Source: CAMUQR01 sp963526735
GTDB lineage: Bacteria; Patescibacteriota; Saccharimonadia; Saccharimonadales; Saccharimonadaceae
Direction of reading: 5' to 3'
Assembly (NCBI GenBank): GCA_963526735.1
Contig: CAURNU010000003.1
Span: 62,001-126,000, forward strand
DNA length: 64,000 bases
Shown: one piece after another, positions 1-9,000 of the stretch
Layout: every line of letters begins with the position of its first letter
Numbering within the stretch: position 1 is the stretch's first letter
The notes under the pieces: generated by a model
The model's database searches: none
Told to the model about the DNA's origin: nothing
The model's input: the letters and a program-made list of their open reading frames with translations, nothing else
Position numbers and translations under genes: made by a program

Positions 1-440
1 GGGTGATTTTTCAGGATTTTAAACTATTACCGCAACGTACAGTTTTTGAAAACGTGGCGTTTGCGCTGGAAATCTCCGGTATGAGTAAGCGAGAAATCGA
101 CAGTGCTGTGCCAAAAGTGATTGAATTGGTTGGTTTAAAAGGTAAGGAAAAAGCCTTCCCGCATCAGTTATCCGGTGGTGAGCGTCAGCGCGTAGCAATT
201 GCGCGTTCGGTAGTGCGTCAACCGCGGATTTTGATCGCCGATGAGCCAACCGGCAACCTTGATCCGAAGCATTCGTGGGACATTGTGAAAGTTCTCGAGA
301 AGATTAACGATTATGGCACGACGGTAATTCTAACAACGCACAATGTTGATATTGTTAATAAACTGAAACGCCGAGTTATTGCAATTGAGGGTGGAAAAAT
401 TATTTCGGATAAATCACGAGGGGAGTATTACGATGGTTAA
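1..440 (+). CDS. ftsE: Cell division ABC transporter ATPase FtsE (5' end missing)
   Basis: The ATPase half of FtsEX, which couples ATP hydrolysis to activation of a peptidoglycan hydrolase at the septum. The window starts inside the gene, so the Walker A region is missing. The visible part begins at the Q-loop (VIFQDFKLL) and has the ABC signature LSGGERQRVAIARS, then Walker B and D-loop ILIADEPTGNLDP, then the switch histidine in LTTHN. It overlaps ftsX by 8 nt, so translation is probably coupled. The NLDP and FQDFKLL motifs and the ftsX partner separate it from LolD and MacB type ATPases. Confidence 0.93.
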   Translation, partial: VIFQDFKLLPQRTVFENVAFALEISGMSKREIDSAVPKVIELVGLKGKEKAFPHQLSGGERQRVAIARSVVRQPRILIADEPTGNLDPKHSWDIVKVLEKINDYGTTVILTTHNVDIVNKLKRRVIAIEGGKIISDKSRGEYYDG

Positions 441-1410
441 AAAACGACGACATCGACCAAAACGCAGTTTTGCAAGGCGCTGGATTTCATTTACACGCGT
501 GTTTCGCTATGGTGCGGAGAATTTTGTCCGCAATGCTTGGCTATCGCTAGCGGCAATTTTGATTATGACGATCACCTTGCTGATTATCTTTTTGGCTGTA
601 GCATCAAACAATATCTTAAAAGACACTGTCAATTCGATTCGCGATCGAGTTCAAATGTCGATTTATGTCAAAAACACAATTGATGAAATAACAGCTCAAC
701 AGATTAAATACGATATCGAAAAAATACCAGGCGTAATCGCTGTGGAATATATTTCATCAGCTCAGGCGCGTAAGGATATTACTAACGGCAATGTTGATGA
801 TAAAGGCTTTATTGACGCGATTAACGAAGCTAAGAATAAATTACCATCAACTTATCGGGTTAAAATCACTGACATTAACGATCCATCGAAACTCGAGAGC
901 TACACGAAAGACAATGATTTGATTAAAAAATGGCTTGATCCGAAACAACCACCGTCTTTTTCATCATCATCACGCACAGCGATAGATAATATTGCGAAGC
1001 ACGCTGATTTTGCCGAAAAAGCCGGTGTGGCGGTAGCAGTGATTTTTACGGCGGTAGCGGCGCTAGTGGTGTTTAACACCATTCGTATGGCGATTTTTAA
1101 CCGTAAAGACGAGATTTATATGATGCGCTTAATCGGTGCAGAGCCAAGCTTTGTTCGTAGTCCGTTTGTGGTAGAGGCGGTACTTAATGGTGTTATTTCG
1201 GCAATTATCGCCACTTCCACTGGGCTGGTGCTATTTGACTTGGCAAAAGATAAAATCTCATCTTATGGCGTCGAAATTGCACAAACGATTGAGTTTGCAA
1301 CTAAGCATTGGTATCTGGTGTATGGTGTGATGATTGGGGCGGGGATTTTGATCGGTATTTTCTCGTCGTTCCTCGCGACCGGTAAATATTTAAAAGAAAA
1401 GCATAACTAG
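433..1410 (+). CDS. ftsX: Cell division membrane protein FtsX
   Basis: Permease-like partner of FtsE, 325 residues, which relays ATPase movement to an extracellular hydrolase. A basic cytoplasmic N-terminus is followed by TM1 near residues 36-56 and a large extracellular domain. Three more membrane segments at the C-terminus form the FtsX core. The ATG at 433 was chosen because it follows GAGGGGAG at good spacing and overlaps the ftsE stop. An upstream in-frame start at 379 would lie deep inside ftsE. The next gene encodes a coiled-coil CHAP protein of the kind FtsEX controls in streptococci (PcsB). Confidence 0.93.
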   Translation: MVKKRRHRPKRSFARRWISFTRVFRYGAENFVRNAWLSLAAILIMTITLLIIFLAVASNNILKDTVNSIRDRVQMSIYVKNTIDEITAQQIKYDIEKIPGVIAVEYISSAQARKDITNGNVDDKGFIDAINEAKNKLPSTYRVKITDINDPSKLESYTKDNDLIKKWLDPKQPPSFSSSSRTAIDNIAKHADFAEKAGVAVAVIFTAVAALVVFNTIRMAIFNRKDEIYMMRLIGAEPSFVRSPFVVEAVLNGVISAIIATSTGLVLFDLAKDKISSYGVEIAQTIEFATKHWYLVYGVMIGAGILIGIFSSFLATGKYLKEKHN

Positions 1411-1445
1411 CACCGTAGTTGTAAAAACTACACGTTGGTTAGAGC

Positions 1446-1475
1446 TTGACTTTTGCGAAGTGCTTATGGTATAAT
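1446..1475 (+). promoter_or_regulatory. Promoter of the PcsB-like hydrolase gene
   Basis: TTGACT (1446-1451), an 18-nt spacer, then TATAAT (1470-1475), in the gap after ftsX. The hydrolase can therefore be transcribed separately from ftsEX. Confidence 0.7.
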
Positions 1476-1523
1476 TTAAGACATAAAAAACTGCGACGAA
1501 AATAAAAAATAGCGAGAGTTATA

Positions 1524-2657
1524 ATGACCAACTACAAAAAACATAAAATTTTCCATAAAGCCCTGCTGATTATTACAGCGATTGTTATTACAGCATCTGG
1601 ATTATCGTTAAATCATATCTTGTTTAATAATCGAGCACGAGCGGACGTTTTTGACGAAAAAATTCGTCAATTGCGTGAAAATAATAAATACTACGAATCA
1701 CAGGCTTATGACTTGCGTAAAAAAGCCGAGTCGCTTGAGGCGGAAGTGGCATTTATCAATGAGCAAAAAGCCCAAATTCAGGTGGCAATTAATCAGATTA
1801 GTGCCCGGATTGATGCTTTAAATAAAGAAATTACCGCTCTCGAAAAATCGATTGCTGATAACCGCGAGGCGCTAGGTGATGTGATTGCTAAAATCTATCT
1901 CTCGAGTCAGGTATCGACCATTGAGCGCCTAGCTAGTTCCAGGGCAATTACTGATTTTATCGATGAAGAAGCGCAGAACCAAACTCTCCGTCAGAATCTG
2001 AGTATTAAGCTTAAAGAAATCAAACAACAGCGTGAAGATGTTGGTGCTAAAAAAGCTGAACAAGTCAAAGTTCTCGAAGAACAACAAAAGCAAATGGCTG
2101 CTCAAGTATCACTTGAGAATGAAAAACAGCGTATTTTAAATCAAACTAAGGGCGACGAAAATCTCTATCGTCAGATGACCGAGGAGAACAACGCGCGTAT
2201 CGAAAAACTGCGGGCTGAGCAGATTGAGGCTAACCGAATTGCCAACGCTGGCTTTAATATTCCAAAAGGTATTCCAGGTGGCGGTGGCTATCCGGGTCAG
2301 TGGGCGAATGCGCCACTTGACGCTTATGTCGATCCATGGGGACTGTATACTCGCGAATGTGTGAGTTATGTTGCGTGGAAGGTATATAGTACCGGTCGAT
2401 TTGTTCCGCATTTCGGCGGTCGGGGTAACGCTAATCAATGGCCATCAACGACGGCTCGCCATGGTATTCCACAAGGTCGTCAGCCAAAAGTTGGCGCTGC
2501 CGCTGTCTTGATGGTTGGCTATTATGGTCACGTGATGTATGTTGAAGCGGTACATGGTGATGGCACGATTACAGTCAGTGACTATAACTTGAACTGGGAC
2601 GGTTTGTATCGTATTTACAGGCGTTCAGCCTCTGGTTTGACTTATATTTACTTTTAA
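1524..2657 (+). CDS. PcsB-like coiled-coil CHAP peptidoglycan hydrolase
   Basis: Secreted cell wall hydrolase, 377 residues. It has an N-terminal signal or membrane anchor at about residues 12-32, then a long Lys/Glu/Gln-rich coiled coil at about 40-235. A Gly/Pro linker leads to a CHAP domain. The CHAP Cys lies in RECVSYVAW, the His in YGHVMYVE and a polar residue in SDYNLNW. Coiled coil plus CHAP is the architecture of streptococcal PcsB, which is held inactive until FtsEX releases it. Its position directly after ftsEX supports the same role in daughter cell separation. It has its own promoter and a terminator follows. Confidence 0.88.
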   Translation: MTNYKKHKIFHKALLIITAIVITASGLSLNHILFNNRARADVFDEKIRQLRENNKYYESQAYDLRKKAESLEAEVAFINEQKAQIQVAINQISARIDALNKEITALEKSIADNREALGDVIAKIYLSSQVSTIERLASSRAITDFIDEEAQNQTLRQNLSIKLKEIKQQREDVGAKKAEQVKVLEEQQKQMAAQVSLENEKQRILNQTKGDENLYRQMTEENNARIEKLRAEQIEANRIANAGFNIPKGIPGGGGYPGQWANAPLDAYVDPWGLYTRECVSYVAWKVYSTGRFVPHFGGRGNANQWPSTTARHGIPQGRQPKVGAAAVLMVGYYGHVMYVEAVHGDGTITVSDYNLNWDGLYRIYRRSASGLTYIYF

Positions 2658-2679
2658 AACTGCTTTTTAGTCATAATTT

Positions 2680-2724
2680 CCGTCCTTGTTGTTTTAAACA
2701 CAACCTTAAAAGGGCGGATTTTTT
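2680..2724 (+). terminator. Rho-independent terminator after the CHAP hydrolase
   Basis: CCGTCCTT (2680-2687) pairs with AAGGGCGG (2710-2717), with an inner GTTG/CAAC extension, followed by a T-run. Confidence 0.75.
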
Positions 2725-2799
2725 GTGGTAAAAATGCTACAATAAAATGAGTGATAAAAAGCGTGGATGCCTTTTTAGGTGCGTGAAAACAGGAGTAAA

Positions 2800-4005
2800 A
2801 TGAATCAACCATCGACAAAACGAACGATTGCTATTGATAAAACTAATTTACTAATTATATTAGTGATTGTGTTTGTACTGGGTTTTAGTTTTGGAGACCG
2901 CAGTCATACAATTTTTAATTACGTTGGCAAAATGTTTGGATTTAGGATTAACCAAACTGAACTTGACTACAAAACTTTAGATCAGACTTATGCGACTTTG
3001 AAGCAAAAATTTGACGGAAAAATTGATCTACAGACGCTAATTGAGGGTGCGAACAAAGGTCTGGTTGGAGCGCTAGGCGATCGTCATACAGTTTATTTAA
3101 CACCAAAAGAAGCCGAGCAATTTAACAAAAACCTCGAGGGCGATATTGGTGGTGGTATTGGCGCGGAAGTTGGGATTCGTAAGGAGTTGATTACGATTAT
3201 CCGCCCGCTGAAAGATAGTCCAGCACTGAAGGCTGGAGTGCAAGCCGGCGATGTTGTTTATAAGGTCAACGATGAAGAGGTTGGAAGTCAGACACTCGAC
3301 CAAGTAATTCAAAAAATTCGTGGTAAACCTGGCACGGAAGTTAAACTAACTGTTGCACGCAAAAATCATTCACAACTAATCGATATTAAAATTACACGTC
3401 AAACCATCAACAATCCAAGCGTCAATTTGGAAATCAAAGGTGATGTGGCAGTCTTAACGGTGTCGCGTTTTGATAAACAAACAGCAGTGTTGGCACGTCA
3501 AGAAGCTGAAAAAATCAAAGCTCAAGGTATTTCTAAAGTTGTTCTTGATTTGCGGGGGAATTCTGGTGGCTATTTGACGGCGGCACGTGATTTAGCCGGG
3601 TTATGGCTGGATGGTCAGCTAGTGGTGAGTGAGCGGATTGGTGATAAAACTGTCCAGGAATTTTTCTCGAAAAAAGGTGATAATATCCTGGCAAACACCA
3701 AAACTGTTATCTTGATGAACGCTGGTTCAGCTAGCGCTAGTGAAATCGTCATCGGTGCGCTCAAAGATTATAAAAAAGCTACTTTAGTTGGCGAAACTAG
3801 TTTCGGCAAGGGTAGTGTCCAGGAGCTAGCAAATCTACCAAATGGTGGTCAGCTCAAAGTGACGGTCGCACGATGGTATACGCCACAAGGTCAAAATATT
3901 GACGGACAAGGCATCAAACCAGACAAAGAAGTCGAGCTGAAAGCTGATGACTGGCAAAATGACCGTGATCCACAGCTTCAGACGGCGCTTGATATGCTAA
4001 AATAA
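2800..4005 (+). CDS. ctpA: S41 family C-terminal processing peptidase (CtpA-like)
   Basis: Membrane-anchored serine protease of the Ctp/Prc family, about 401 residues, acting outside the membrane on unstructured C-termini. Order of parts: one TM segment near residues 15-35, a helical region, a PDZ domain at about 110-195 and the S41 catalytic core. The nucleophile Ser lies in NAGSASASE (about residue 310) and the general-base Lys in FGKGSVQ (about 337). The carboxylate-loop motif DLRGNSGG is also present. The ATG at 2800 has AGGAG at good spacing, so an upstream GTG at 2779 is less likely. In other bacteria Ctp proteases trim wall hydrolases, which fits the neighbour. Confidence 0.92.
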   Translation: MNQPSTKRTIAIDKTNLLIILVIVFVLGFSFGDRSHTIFNYVGKMFGFRINQTELDYKTLDQTYATLKQKFDGKIDLQTLIEGANKGLVGALGDRHTVYLTPKEAEQFNKNLEGDIGGGIGAEVGIRKELITIIRPLKDSPALKAGVQAGDVVYKVNDEEVGSQTLDQVIQKIRGKPGTEVKLTVARKNHSQLIDIKITRQTINNPSVNLEIKGDVAVLTVSRFDKQTAVLARQEAEKIKAQGISKVVLDLRGNSGGYLTAARDLAGLWLDGQLVVSERIGDKTVQEFFSKKGDNILANTKTVILMNAGSASASEIVIGALKDYKKATLVGETSFGKGSVQELANLPNGGQLKVTVARWYTPQGQNIDGQGIKPDKEVELKADDWQNDRDPQLQTALDMLK

Positions 4006-4037
4006 GCTTTAAGTAATAGATATTACAGAGAATGAGG

Positions 4038-4043
4038 TATAAT
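4038..4043 (+). promoter_or_regulatory. -10 element for a leaderless rnhA transcript
   Basis: TATAAT ends 6 nt before the rnhA ATG, so the predicted transcript starts at or next to the start codon. No Shine-Dalgarno is present. Confidence 0.6.
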
Positions 4044-4049
4044 TAAAAC

Positions 4050-4496
4050 ATGATTGTGTACACTGATGGATCGGCTAGTCCAAATCCTGGCCCGGGCGGT
4101 TTTGCGGTAATTGACCAACATGGTCAACCGCTAGCTTTGGGGCGAGAAGCACATTCGACTAATATTCGGATGGAAGCAGTGGCGATTATTGAGGCGCTAA
4201 AATTAGCTGATGGCCAACCGATTAAGATTTATACCGATAGTCAGTTTTGGATTAATGTTTTAACGCAATGGGCGCCAACTTGGGCCAAAAATAATTGGAC
4301 GAAGAAAAAAGGCGAGATTAAAAACCTTGATTTAGTCCAAACTGCTTTTGAGCTGTATCAACAGTCACAGGCGACCTTAATTTGGGTGAAGGGACATAGT
4401 GACAATCAGCTCAACGCTCAAGCTGATTACTGGGCGAATCAAGCGCGCCAGGGAATAACTTTAACCGAAGCAAAGGAGAAAATATGCGCAAATTAG
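4050..4496 (+). CDS. rnhA: Ribonuclease HI
   Basis: Degrades the RNA strand of RNA:DNA hybrids (R-loops, primers), 148 residues, the usual length for type 1 RNase H. The carboxylates are visible: Asp in VYTDGSASPNPG, Glu in RMEAVAIIEAL, Asp in YTDSQFWI and Asp near the C-terminus in AQADYWANQA. The GHSDNQLNAQAD stretch is the usual C-terminal loop with the metal-proximal His. It begins a tight run with the CYTH, DUF4868 and helicase genes, and its 3' end overlaps the next gene by 13 nt. Confidence 0.93.
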   Translation: MIVYTDGSASPNPGPGGFAVIDQHGQPLALGREAHSTNIRMEAVAIIEALKLADGQPIKIYTDSQFWINVLTQWAPTWAKNNWTKKKGEIKNLDLVQTAFELYQQSQATLIWVKGHSDNQLNAQADYWANQARQGITLTEAKEKICAN

Positions 4497-5017
4497 CTAT
4501 CAAAGTTAAAATCAATGATTCGGTGGCGATTAGCAAAGCATTATACGATGCTGGTCGCAAACTAGGCGATGAATATCAGCAATTTGATCGAGTGTTTATG
4601 CCACGTGGTTATCAAAAAGCCTATTCAGACCCATCGGTGGCACCACAGCTGATTATTCGTACTAATACGATTGCCGGCCAAATTAGCCATATGATGATTT
4701 TAAAACGCCCGGTTAATCCTAATTTGACGTATTTTTTTCAGACACAGGTGATGGATTATAATCAAACTGCGCATATCGTCAGCAATATGGGTTACGAGCT
4801 TCACACGGAAGTACCAAAACGGCGCCGTAAACTACTAATTGGTAGCGTAGTACTATATCTTGACTACATTGATGGCCACGGCTGGTTTTTAAAAATTGAA
4901 AAAAATCTCAAAAACCACGAAACCGATAATACTGACGATTTATGGAAAATCCTTGAATCGCTCGGTGTACAACAAGTCGAGGCAGTCGGACGTTACAGTG
5001 AAATAATTAAACAATAG
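4484..5017 (+). CDS. CYTH-domain-like protein
   Basis: A 177-residue soluble protein. The C-terminal half has the strand pattern of CYTH (class IV adenylate cyclase/thiamine triphosphatase) tunnel enzymes: a basic KRRRK run, then VVLYLDYIDGHGWFLKIEK. The last part matches the family's conserved G-x-FLEIE strand with a Lys in place of the first acidic residue. The canonical N-terminal ExExK motif is degraded here to IKVKI, so the triphosphate/metal site may be altered. Bacterial CYTH proteins usually hydrolyse inorganic triphosphate or thiamine triphosphate. The assignment is fold-level only. An overlapping start and an AAGGAG before ATG 4484 indicate coupled translation with rnhA. Confidence 0.55.
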   Translation: MRKLAIKVKINDSVAISKALYDAGRKLGDEYQQFDRVFMPRGYQKAYSDPSVAPQLIIRTNTIAGQISHMMILKRPVNPNLTYFFQTQVMDYNQTAHIVSNMGYELHTEVPKRRRKLLIGSVVLYLDYIDGHGWFLKIEKNLKNHETDNTDDLWKILESLGVQQVEAVGRYSEIIKQ

Positions 5018-5026
5018 GAGAAGAAT

Positions 5027-6043
5027 ATGACCTTAGATACCAACGACCAAGATTTAAAAGCTAGCGAAAAAGTGACTGTCGGTTTTGATTTGTTTAACTG
5101 GGCGAATAATATCGAGCGTTTCAAAAAAGAACTTGATATGGAAGTGCTGGTGATTAACAAGCACTTTACACCATTTCGGCTCAATCTCGATCAGGATTTA
5201 GATAACCAAACCCGAACAATTTTCTTGTACGAGCTGGTTAATTTTATTAATAAGGGCGCCGAGATTGGGCTAGAGGTCCGGCAATTTGAAATGGAAGAAG
5301 CCTCAAAAGATGTTGTGCTTTATACAACACTAAACCGTGTGGAGCGGGCTAGCTATTTGCTAGACTTCCTGAAAAACCGCTACGGTGAAGTCGTTGATTT
5401 TAATAACAGCGAGCATGAATTCCGCTTAATGAAAGCGATTGTGGTGAAGTTTACCCATAAAACGGGTGAAGTTGAACCGTTTTATATTATTAAACAATTG
5501 GCGTCGTCGCAGGCAGTGTCGGGCACGACTGCTTGGCAAATCAACAGTTCAAAAGTCGAAGCGTTTGCAAGCGATGTCAGCTTAAAACCACCACTTGATA
5601 ACCAAATGCTATTAGTCGATAACCAGATTTTTGTGTTTAATCAGGCGAAATTTGAGCGTTTGTTTAATTACGATTACAAAAAACAACTAGTGGCGGAAGA
5701 AAAAGTTCGGGCGATTGAACAACACTTTAAACTGAGTTTTCCAGAGGGCGTATCAATGAATATGCTGATTAAAGAGCGCAAAAAGACGCTCGCTAAAATC
5801 CAAAAACTCGACGTCGATTTCCCGATGAATCAAGAGGAATTGATTGAATATGCCGATGAAATGCAGTTGGAATTGATGACCGATGACCAGGGTGCGATTA
5901 TTATTCTCGATGGTAATGATTTGGATATGTTTATTGGACTGCTTAACGAAGATTATATGGTCAGTACCGTCACAAACCGTCGTTATGAAATCACTGCCAA
6001 AAAAGCCATGAATGCTCCTGATGGTGAACCGCCACGAGGCTAA
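5027..6043 (+). CDS. DUF4868 (KwaB-like) protein
   Basis: A 338-residue soluble protein with no TM segment. The C-terminal two thirds follow the pattern I associate with DUF4868, the domain of KwaB from the Kiwa anti-phage system. The pattern is a hydrophobic MLLVDNQIFVFN strand, a KFERLFNYDY element, a helical region ending in RKKTLAKIQ, and a terminal IGLLNEDYMVSTVTNRRYE segment. AGGAG precedes the ATG. Only 3 nt separate it from a Pif1-like helicase. No KwaA-like membrane partner is adjacent. A defence role is inference from the domain alone, and a housekeeping DNA role with the helicase is equally possible. Confidence 0.5.
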   Translation: MTLDTNDQDLKASEKVTVGFDLFNWANNIERFKKELDMEVLVINKHFTPFRLNLDQDLDNQTRTIFLYELVNFINKGAEIGLEVRQFEMEEASKDVVLYTTLNRVERASYLLDFLKNRYGEVVDFNNSEHEFRLMKAIVVKFTHKTGEVEPFYIIKQLASSQAVSGTTAWQINSSKVEAFASDVSLKPPLDNQMLLVDNQIFVFNQAKFERLFNYDYKKQLVAEEKVRAIEQHFKLSFPEGVSMNMLIKERKKTLAKIQKLDVDFPMNQEELIEYADEMQLELMTDDQGAIIILDGNDLDMFIGLLNEDYMVSTVTNRRYEITAKKAMNAPDGEPPRG

Positions 6044-6046
6044 GAC

Positions 6047-7327
6047 ATGGATCAAGCGCAAGCTCTGAAGATTTTAAACTCCGGTCGCTCAGTGCTAATT
6101 ACTGGTCGAGCTGGTTCGGGTAAGACTTATTTACTAAATCAGTTTATCAAGGCTCAGCGTCAAGCTGGCAAGGTATTGGCAATTACCGCAACGACTGGTC
6201 TGGCAGCGACTCATATTGGCGGTGAGACGATTCATCGTTGGAGTAAAATTGGTGTTCATGACCGATTGCCGGCTACTTTTTTTCAAAAGCTAACTACCAA
6301 AGATCGCCAGCGTCTGTTAGAAGTCGATACGTTAATTATTGACGAAATTAGTATGTTATCAGATCAGCAATTTGACATGATCAATCAGGTATTAAAGGTC
6401 GTTCGTAGTTCAACAGCGCCATTTGGTGGAGTGCAAGTGGTGATGAGTGGCGATTTCTTCCAGTTGCCACCGATTAAGCGTCAGATTGTTCAACTCGATG
6501 TATTTAGCGATGGGGCTGGGGCGGGGTTTGTGACGAGCTCGCGGGCTTATCAGGAGCTGGCGCCGACGGTGTGCTACCTAGAGAGTCAGTTTCGCCAGTC
6601 AGACAATGATTTATTAAGTGTGTTAGAGGCGATTCGGACCGGTAATTTTGATGAGTATGAATTTGAATTTTTAAAAAGTCGCCTGCATCAAAAGCCAACT
6701 GAAGCTGACGGCGTGGTGACGAATTTACATACCTCAAACATGGATGTTGACCGAGTGAATAGTATTAGTTTGGCGCGGATTCGTAATGATTTAGTTAGTT
6801 ATCAGATGATGGGCAGTGGTAATCGTTACGGTCTGGAAGTGCTGAAAAAATCAGTGCTCGCCCCGGAACAGCTTGATTTGAAATTGGGTGCGGAAGTGAT
6901 GGCCATTAAAAACGATGCTAAATTGCGGTTTGTCAACGGTAGTCTTGGTAAAGTGGTTGATTTTGCCCTTAAAGAAGGCAAGCGTTTGCCGGTGGTGGAG
7001 TTTAACTCTGGTCGGCAGGCGCTAATTGAACCAGATAGCTGGGATTTGACCGAAAATGATGCGAAAGTGGCAAGTGTTGCGCAATTACCACTACGCTTAG
7101 CTTATGCGATTACAATTCACAAAGCACAGGGCATGACCCTGGATAAAGCCAAGATCAATCTGGCCAAGGCTTTTACGCCGGGGATGGGGTATGTGGCTTT
7201 GTCACGAGTACGACGACTGGAGGACTTGTATCTGATGGGCATTAATCAAATGGCGCTGACTGTTTCAGAAGAGGCGCACCAGCTTGATGAAGACCTTAAG
7301 CGTCAATCGCGCATGGAAAAAGTTTAG
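6047..7327 (+). CDS. Pif1/RecD2-like superfamily 1 DNA helicase
   Basis: ATP-dependent 5'-3' type helicase, 426 residues. Walker A is LITGRAGSGKTYLLNQF near residues 16-32, Walker B LIIDEISMLS near 96-105. Motif III is VVMSGDFFQLPPI and the SF1B signature near the C-terminus is AITIHKAQGMTLDKA followed by VALSRVRRLEDL. It lacks the long accessory domains of RecD2, so it is closest to compact bacterial Pif1 proteins that unwind G-quadruplexes and R-loops. It lies 3 nt after the DUF4868 gene and in the same operon as RNase HI. Confidence 0.85.
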   Translation: MDQAQALKILNSGRSVLITGRAGSGKTYLLNQFIKAQRQAGKVLAITATTGLAATHIGGETIHRWSKIGVHDRLPATFFQKLTTKDRQRLLEVDTLIIDEISMLSDQQFDMINQVLKVVRSSTAPFGGVQVVMSGDFFQLPPIKRQIVQLDVFSDGAGAGFVTSSRAYQELAPTVCYLESQFRQSDNDLLSVLEAIRTGNFDEYEFEFLKSRLHQKPTEADGVVTNLHTSNMDVDRVNSISLARIRNDLVSYQMMGSGNRYGLEVLKKSVLAPEQLDLKLGAEVMAIKNDAKLRFVNGSLGKVVDFALKEGKRLPVVEFNSGRQALIEPDSWDLTENDAKVASVAQLPLRLAYAITIHKAQGMTLDKAKINLAKAFTPGMGYVALSRVRRLEDLYLMGINQMALTVSEEAHQLDEDLKRQSRMEKV

Positions 7328-7354
7328 ACAAGTGAGTATAGGGTGTGCTACACT
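7325..7354 (+). promoter_or_regulatory. Promoter for a leaderless yvcK transcript
   Basis: TAGACA (7325-7330), an 18-nt spacer, then TACACT (7349-7354), which ends 6 nt before ATG 7361. No Shine-Dalgarno is present. Confidence 0.55.
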
Positions 7355-7360
7355 AAAATC

Positions 7361-8392
7361 ATGAATAATAATCCATTTCGACCTGATGAGGTCAAAATTG
7401 CGGTCATCGGTGGAGGAACTGGTAGTTTTACTTTACTCTCAGCGCTCAAAAAACACACCAGTCAGATTGCCGCGCTTGTGAATATGGCTGATGATGGTGG
7501 CTCAACCGGCCAACTACGTGATGAATTAGGAGTTTTGCCGCCTGGTGATGTTCGGCAGTGTCTAGTGGCATTGTCGCGTTTTCCAGAGGTGCGTGATTTG
7601 TTTAATTATCGGTTTGAAGCTGGTAGTTTTAAAGGGCATGCGTTCGGTAATTTATTCCTGACGGCACTCGAAAAAATGAAAGGCGACTTCGCAGAAGGGG
7701 TGAAGCTAGCTGGTAAAGTGTTAAACATTATCGGTACTGTTGAACCAATTACTCTTAACAACGTCACTTTAATGATTGAAGATGACAAAAAGGTAATCAA
7801 AGGTGAGTATCGAATCAGCGAAAAACGCTTTGCTCAGGCGCGACCAAAAATCTGGCTAGAACCACATGCTGAGGCTAACCCAATGGCAATTGGAGCAATT
7901 ATGAACGCCGATATGGTGGTGATTGCGCCCGGCAACTTATATAGTAGCTTAGCGCCAGCTCTGCTGGTTGACGGTGTTGGTGAAGCCCTCAAAAGCTCCC
8001 GTGCGCTTAAAGTTTATGTATGTAATCTCATGACTAAACCTGGGCAAACCGATGGTTTCATGGTGCAGGATTTTGCGAGTGAAATTGAGCGAATTGCTGG
8101 CACGGAGTTTTTAGATGTAGTGGTGTTTAATACTGAAATCCCAACCGATGAGCTGATCAAAAAATATGCTCGCGATGGCGAATTGTCAGTTGGTTATGAT
8201 GAACTGGACTTGCTTGAGCAGAATTATCAGGCACTCGGTGCGAAACTGCTCTCGAGCCAAGTATGGCAACCGGTCAGTAAAGCCGACCCGATTGCCTCTA
8301 GTCGCACGCTGATTCGTCACGATTCTGATTTAATTGCTAAGACGTTGCTGGAAGTGTATAAAACTTACAATTTACAGCGCAATGGTGAATAA
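7361..8392 (+). CDS. yvcK: YvcK/CofD-like gluconeogenesis factor
   Basis: A 343-residue Rossmann-fold protein of the YvcK (GluconeoFactor) family, which is related to CofD. In Firmicutes it binds UDP-sugars and is needed for cell wall synthesis and shape on gluconeogenic carbon. Visible motifs are AVIGGGTGSFTLL, VNMADDGGSTGQLRDELGVLP with GDVRQCLVALS, and IAPGNLYSSLAPALLV. The ATG at 7361 is preferred over one at 7343 because the conserved start lies close behind it and a -10 box ends 6 nt before it. It is often paired with RapZ and WhiA elsewhere, but neither is adjacent here. Confidence 0.9.
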   Translation: MNNNPFRPDEVKIAVIGGGTGSFTLLSALKKHTSQIAALVNMADDGGSTGQLRDELGVLPPGDVRQCLVALSRFPEVRDLFNYRFEAGSFKGHAFGNLFLTALEKMKGDFAEGVKLAGKVLNIIGTVEPITLNNVTLMIEDDKKVIKGEYRISEKRFAQARPKIWLEPHAEANPMAIGAIMNADMVVIAPGNLYSSLAPALLVDGVGEALKSSRALKVYVCNLMTKPGQTDGFMVQDFASEIERIAGTEFLDVVVFNTEIPTDELIKKYARDGELSVGYDELDLLEQNYQALGAKLLSSQVWQPVSKADPIASSRTLIRHDSDLIAKTLLEVYKTYNLQRNGE

Positions 8393-8948
8393 ACTATTTG
8401 TTTTGCTGGATTTTGATCGGACACTAGCTGATACTGATCAGCTGAAATATGATTTTGATCAGCTTTTGGCGCGTGGTTTATCACTTGAATCAGCACTGAT
8501 GGACTTTGGGCAAACGCATCAGACATTACAAGCAGGACAAAAGTACTTATTGCCTGGGGCGATAGAATTGTTGAGTTTTTTACAACAGCAGGTAATTCCG
8601 CATGGTATTTTAACCTATGGTCAAGCTGACTGGCAACGGGCAAAAATATTGGCTACGGGATTAGCTGATTTACCAGTTGTGATCACTGATCGTACCGATA
8701 AGGGTACATTGATTGCCAGTTGGCGTCAGGCAAGTGGAACTTATCAGCTACCGCCTGAGCTGGGTGGGCGATTTGTTGAGCGGATTATGCTGATTGATGA
8801 TAAAATCTATTCCTTTGATGGTTTGCCGGCTGATGCTTTAGGGCTGTATTGTGGAGGCGAACAAGCTGAAAACCTGCCACGCAATGTTCAGTCAATTGCC
8901 AACTTAAGCGAAGCACAGGATTACATCGGTCAGCTTCTAGGTTATTAG
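8382..8948 (+). CDS. HAD superfamily hydrolase
   Basis: A 188-residue haloacid dehalogenase-like phosphatase. HAD motif I is LLDFDRTLAD, with both catalytic aspartates. Motif II lies around ILTYGQADW and the acidic motif IV is MLIDDKIYSF. The small helical cap lies between motifs I and II. The substrate cannot be read from sequence. ATG 8382 overlaps the yvcK stop by 11 nt, so the two are translationally coupled. A strong terminator closes the unit. Confidence 0.75.
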   Translation: MVNKLFVLLDFDRTLADTDQLKYDFDQLLARGLSLESALMDFGQTHQTLQAGQKYLLPGAIELLSFLQQQVIPHGILTYGQADWQRAKILATGLADLPVVITDRTDKGTLIASWRQASGTYQLPPELGGRFVERIMLIDDKIYSFDGLPADALGLYCGGEQAENLPRNVQSIANLSEAQDYIGQLLGY

Positions 8949-8954
8949 TTAACT

Positions 8955-8986
8955 AAAAATGCCCAGCGTGATGCTGGGCATTTTTT
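8955..8986. terminator. Bidirectional terminator between the HAD gene and rpmA
   Basis: ATGCCCAGC (8959-8967) and GCTGGGCAT (8973-8981) form a 9-bp stem with A-runs on one side and T-runs on the other. It can serve the convergent HAD (+) and rpmA (-) transcripts. Confidence 0.88.
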
Positions 8987-9000
8987 AGATTAAAGAGTGA

